64,000 nucleotides of DNA from the NCBI RefSeq assembly GCF_048771995.1, contig NC_133032.1:21677501-21741500 (forward strand), read 5' to 3'. This stretch comes from Taeniopygia guttata (Eukaryota > Chordata > Aves > Passeriformes > Estrildidae). The notes beneath the pieces were generated by a model, which did no database searches, was not told the DNA's origin, and saw nothing but the letters and a program-made list of their open reading frames with translations. This document shows positions 60,401 to 64,000 of the stretch, one piece after another (the first letter of the stretch is position 1; the number at the start of each line of letters is the position of its first letter). The position numbers were made by a program, and so were the translations under genes.

Positions 60401-63400
60401 CTTTACCAAGATCCATGCTCCTTCCCTTTCTTTCTCACAGTTAAACACTTGCATTGTGCCTGCTTTATTATATAATCGGTACTGTGATGGTTTAATTACT
60501 TTTGGTCATTCAGGTTATTGGAAAAAAAACAAGAATATCCCAGTTATGAGTAATAGTGTTCTATATTATCCTTGTTAACATTTTGTCTGTAGTACAAAAA
60601 TAAAGATTGACAAAAGGACCATCAGTGATCTCATTCAAGTTCACACAAGGAGTTCCTCTCTTTCCTAATTTTTCCTCCATGCTGTGTTAATTTGATACAG
60701 TCCTCAGGCTCTAACAAGTTTGCAACACTGCCCTCATTAAGGAAAGTGAACATATCACAAGGGAACTATATTATTAAATGAATGTGTGTAGCCTCATTTC
60801 TTAGAGCATCACATGATAGAAGAGCAAAAACCTACAGTGTTGAGAGGATGGTAGAAAACACCTCTGGCAAATCACCTTCTGGGGAAGCATTTGCAATTCA
60901 AGTTGTTATTTCCTGATAAGCTGCTTATGTTCCAAATATCATTCTTTCGTGCAGATTCTATTCCAAGTGAAAAACTCTCAGATTTAAATATCTTACACTG
61001 CGTATGAAAACTGGGAGGAGTCTTAACCAGAACAAACCTGCTCAGAAACACAGAATGTTCTCAATGTGTTCCAGACAAATTTCCAAACATACTCTGGGGG
61101 CCTACTTCAGACAGAAAGGTCAGGTCTGAAAGGTCTGATTGAAAATCAAACTATACTGAGCTGGTTTAGGGTTCCCTTTAGCAAACAAGCTGTATGTACA
61201 TGTGGTCTTGAAAAGCTTTATCTCATTGCCCATTTCCTCTCTTGGCTTCATCTAGAGCTGGGTTTCCTTGACTGGGAATGTCTGAGATCTCCAGTTGTAT
61301 TATACACAAAAACAACAGCAGAGCTGTTGAGTTATGCTGTTCTTTCTCTTTCCTCATAAATGGATGGCCAAGGCTGCTTTGTTTTCATTACCACTAAACA
61401 GAGAGGACAAATAATAAGAGAAAATTATCAGCGGTTATCATTGGGCATCAGGATTAGTAAATTTGGGTACTGTTGATGAAGATGTTGTCTAGAATACTTT
61501 TTATATTTCCTGTATCTGTCTTCCAACAAATCTGTATGATCCTTGTTGGTATAAAATACAAAAGAATAATTTGATAACAACCTGTCATCACTTGCTCCTG
61601 CCTGCCAAATCTCATGGAGTCTGTTTATGTTCATGGTAGGCATTCATAAAACCCACCTACTTTCTGCAAGCTGGCAAATAATATGAGTGCATTATTCAGA
61701 AGTGGCCAGCAGAAAGAGTAAGTGCAATGTCATCATCACACCTTTTCATTCACCTCAGTACTCTGACCTAAAGCACATCCCATCACAGCTGCACTCTGTT
61801 GTGTGGGAATGCCTCAAATGAAGGCAATGTAACTTAGGGAGAAGTAGTTAAGATTGCATAGTATCAACTGCAACAGAAAATCTCTAGAAGAGGGATAGTA
61901 TTTGTGGAAATGTTGGTTATTTATTGTCTTGACAAATATGTAAGTACACTGGCTTTAGCCATGGGAATGAGGAAATGGAGAGGTCACAGATGGACTAATC
62001 ATGCCATTTTCCTAGCTTTAACTTCTTCTGCATGAGGGTCTAGAAAAGACAGTCCTTGTTTTTGAAATGCAAACTCTTCCTGTTCTTAAACACCCATACA
62101 GCTTTACCTGGGAGAGTTCTGAGGAGGAAAAGGATTACTGATGAATGTTACTTATCTCTGATTAGCGAGGCACAGGGCGGAAAAAGGATAAAATTAATGA
62201 GGGAGATACTGAGCACAAGCAATAACCAGACAGCAAGGAACACACAAGTAGGTAACACACACTGTGATAATTAGGTGTAAAAGTCTATTTGCCAGAGACA
62301 GATAACAGAAGTTCCCATCCTGAGACTGCAGTGCAGGTCTTTATGTCATTTACTGCTTGTGCCACGGCAGGCCAATCAACTGAATGCAGCAAGTATTCCT
62401 CATCCACAGACATCGTCTAACACACAAAAAAGAAATGTTTGTGTATTATGTCTGTGTTCCTAGTTTCTAAACACAAAAGATAAACGCATGAATCTATGAA
62501 AGGGCCACTTTACTCCAATTTTCATCTTCTCATTTCAGTCACTGTTTCTGCAAAGTCTTTAGATTTGCCTCTTGGGACTTTTTTTCCCCTGAACTACCCA
62601 GCTAAAAACAAATGAAAGAGACTTTTTTTTTTTTAAACTCAGGTTTTGTGAGGGCTTATACTTTAGCTTCCATTTGAAAAATGAGTCTTCACTTGGATTA
62701 ACAATGTCCCTTGTGGTTGACCACTTGTGATATTGGAATTGTTTGTGAATTTGTTGGTGCTTGCTTCACCAGTTACTTGTGACATTGCTCTGAACCAATC
62801 ACAGTGTGATTGTGAAAACACATCATTATCTAGATGTAAAATCTGGGAAAGCCAGGCGGTGCCAAACAGTTGACTAGGAAATATTATTAAAGGGTCATAC
62901 AAAGGGAGAGCAAACCAGGCCACAACAGAAGAATATAATTCTACTGGGGACATGATTGCATAAGACTGCACAGCCAAAATGCATTACTTGGCATTGCTCC
63001 CATCTCAGAGACAGGTAATAAGCTACTTGTGCATGGAAAAATCTATCCTGATGTATTTTGTCTGCTACCCAGAAAATCCCATTCATTTCAGAAACTTGTT
63101 AGTGTCTTAAACTCCCAAAATATTATCCAAGGATATTCTTAGCATCCAAGCAACTGACAATCAATACCAGTCTTGAAGAGCAAGATGAAGAATAAAGTCT
63201 AATAGCAGCTATTAATGGAAAGCAATCTAAACCATTTCTTCATATAATTTAGAGTGCCTAATTTACAGGATTCTTGAACACTAAGGCCATCTCCATCATG
63301 GTGATCCTGTGTCTTATTGAGTAGGACCAGAGTATTACTCACTTTTTGTGACTTTTTGAGTTATCAAGGACATGCTGGGCAAACAGCCAAGGTAATACAA

Positions 63401-64000
63401 GTTCCATAACAATAATCCATACTGAAAGTTAACATGATGGCTACTACATGATGGCTATGCCAGTTGGAGGAAGGCAAGACCTTCCAGCTCTGGTAACTGC
63501 TTGACTTAGTTTTTTTTTAGTGCATAAGAAACTTTATGAACTAAAGCATATATCTTGCAAGTGGGAGAGAAGTCATGCAAGGTAATCAGCAAAGAAATGG
63601 GAAGAAGTAGCAGAATGATGAGGTGGAGAAGCAGTGAATCCAAAAGCAGTTTGGACGCATTTTTTTAGAGAAAAAAAAGTCAGTAAAACCCTTATGGCTT
63701 CATCTGCACATAGGACTGTCATTGTGTGTGCCAGCAGAACAGATCAAGAGATTGATAAGAGTCCTGTTCTATTTAAAGGACATGGAAATGTGTGGAATCA
63801 AAGAAGTTAGAAATGGGAAATGGAAGACTATCTCTTAGGATTGCTCTTTGGGGGGCATTCCTGGGCACAGTTGTTTACTTGAGTCAATAAAGTCTCAAGC
63901 TTTCCTCCTCTGTGTTCTCCTTCAAACTGTGGAGTTGTAGGTTTGCCCTTCAGTCTTCAACATTTTCCAATGTGTCTGACTCCATTCATCAGATACCATT
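57415..64000. other. Spacer downstream of CPO
   Basis: About 6.6 kb with no recognised coding exon on either strand. By synteny KLF7 would be next, but its zinc-finger exon is not here. Frames such as 58194-58451, 59009-59365 (minus) and 62663-62977 (minus) show no known domain. Only short A or T runs stand out (for example 58589-58606 and 59690-59701). Confidence 0.6.

Noticed and set aside
57415-64000. Search for KLF7, the expected next gene
   Set aside because: No C2H2 zinc-finger pattern (CxxxxC...HxxxH with TGEKP-type linkers) was seen on either strand.
1-64000. tRNA, rRNA, CRISPR, or endogenous retrovirus/LTR elements
   Set aside because: No cloverleaf-like gene, ribosomal segment, spaced repeat array, long terminal repeats or gag/pol/env-like frames were recognised; the only interspersed repeats I could name are CR1 fragments.

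Overview
The window looks like vertebrate, most likely bird, nuclear DNA. It is AT-rich with GT-AG introns of modest size. It has one CpG-island promoter, CR1 LINE remnants typical of birds and reptiles, and the gene order DYTN - MDH1B - FASTKD2 - CPO, which as I recall is also the order on human chromosome 2q33.3. No species can be named from the sequence alone. All gene models were built by hand by reading exons, checking splice dinucleotides and carrying codon phase from exon to exon. MDH1B, FASTKD2 and CPO each close to a whole number of codons.

Layout: (1) 1-8106, minus strand: the 5' part of DYTN (dystrotelin). Seven coding exons give 235 residues up to the first half of its ZZ zinc finger; the rest lies beyond the left edge. 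(2) 8107-13893: spacer with a candidate DYTN 5' exon and, further upstream, two adjacent RFX X-box-like motifs. (3) 13894-21349, minus strand: complete MDH1B, nine coding exons, 472 aa, with a CR1 3' fragment in one intron. (4) About 20.9-21.9 kb: a CpG island holding the divergent MDH1B/FASTKD2 promoter, a palindromic X-box and a 40-54 bp minisatellite. (5) 22252-32137, plus strand: complete FASTKD2, eleven coding exons, 670 aa, preceded by three short upstream ORFs. (6) 32138-43662: spacer with simple repeats and no recognised gene. (7) 43663-57288, plus strand: complete CPO, eleven coding exons, 456 aa. (8) 57289-64000: spacer, no gene recognised; KLF7 would be the expected next gene but I see no part of it.

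The genes do not form a pathway. FASTKD2 is a mitochondrial RNA-binding protein and CPO a membrane-anchored digestive carboxypeptidase. MDH1B is a malate-dehydrogenase relative that has lost its catalytic residues, and DYTN is a dystrophin-related protein. X-box motifs by MDH1B and upstream of DYTN suggest, as inference, a shared RFX (ciliated-cell or testis) programme. I found no new multi-gene system. The most notable points are that this CPO keeps a full propeptide, encoded by two exons that together are frame-neutral and that human CPO lacks, and the MDH1B pseudoenzyme with its glutaredoxin-like N-terminus.
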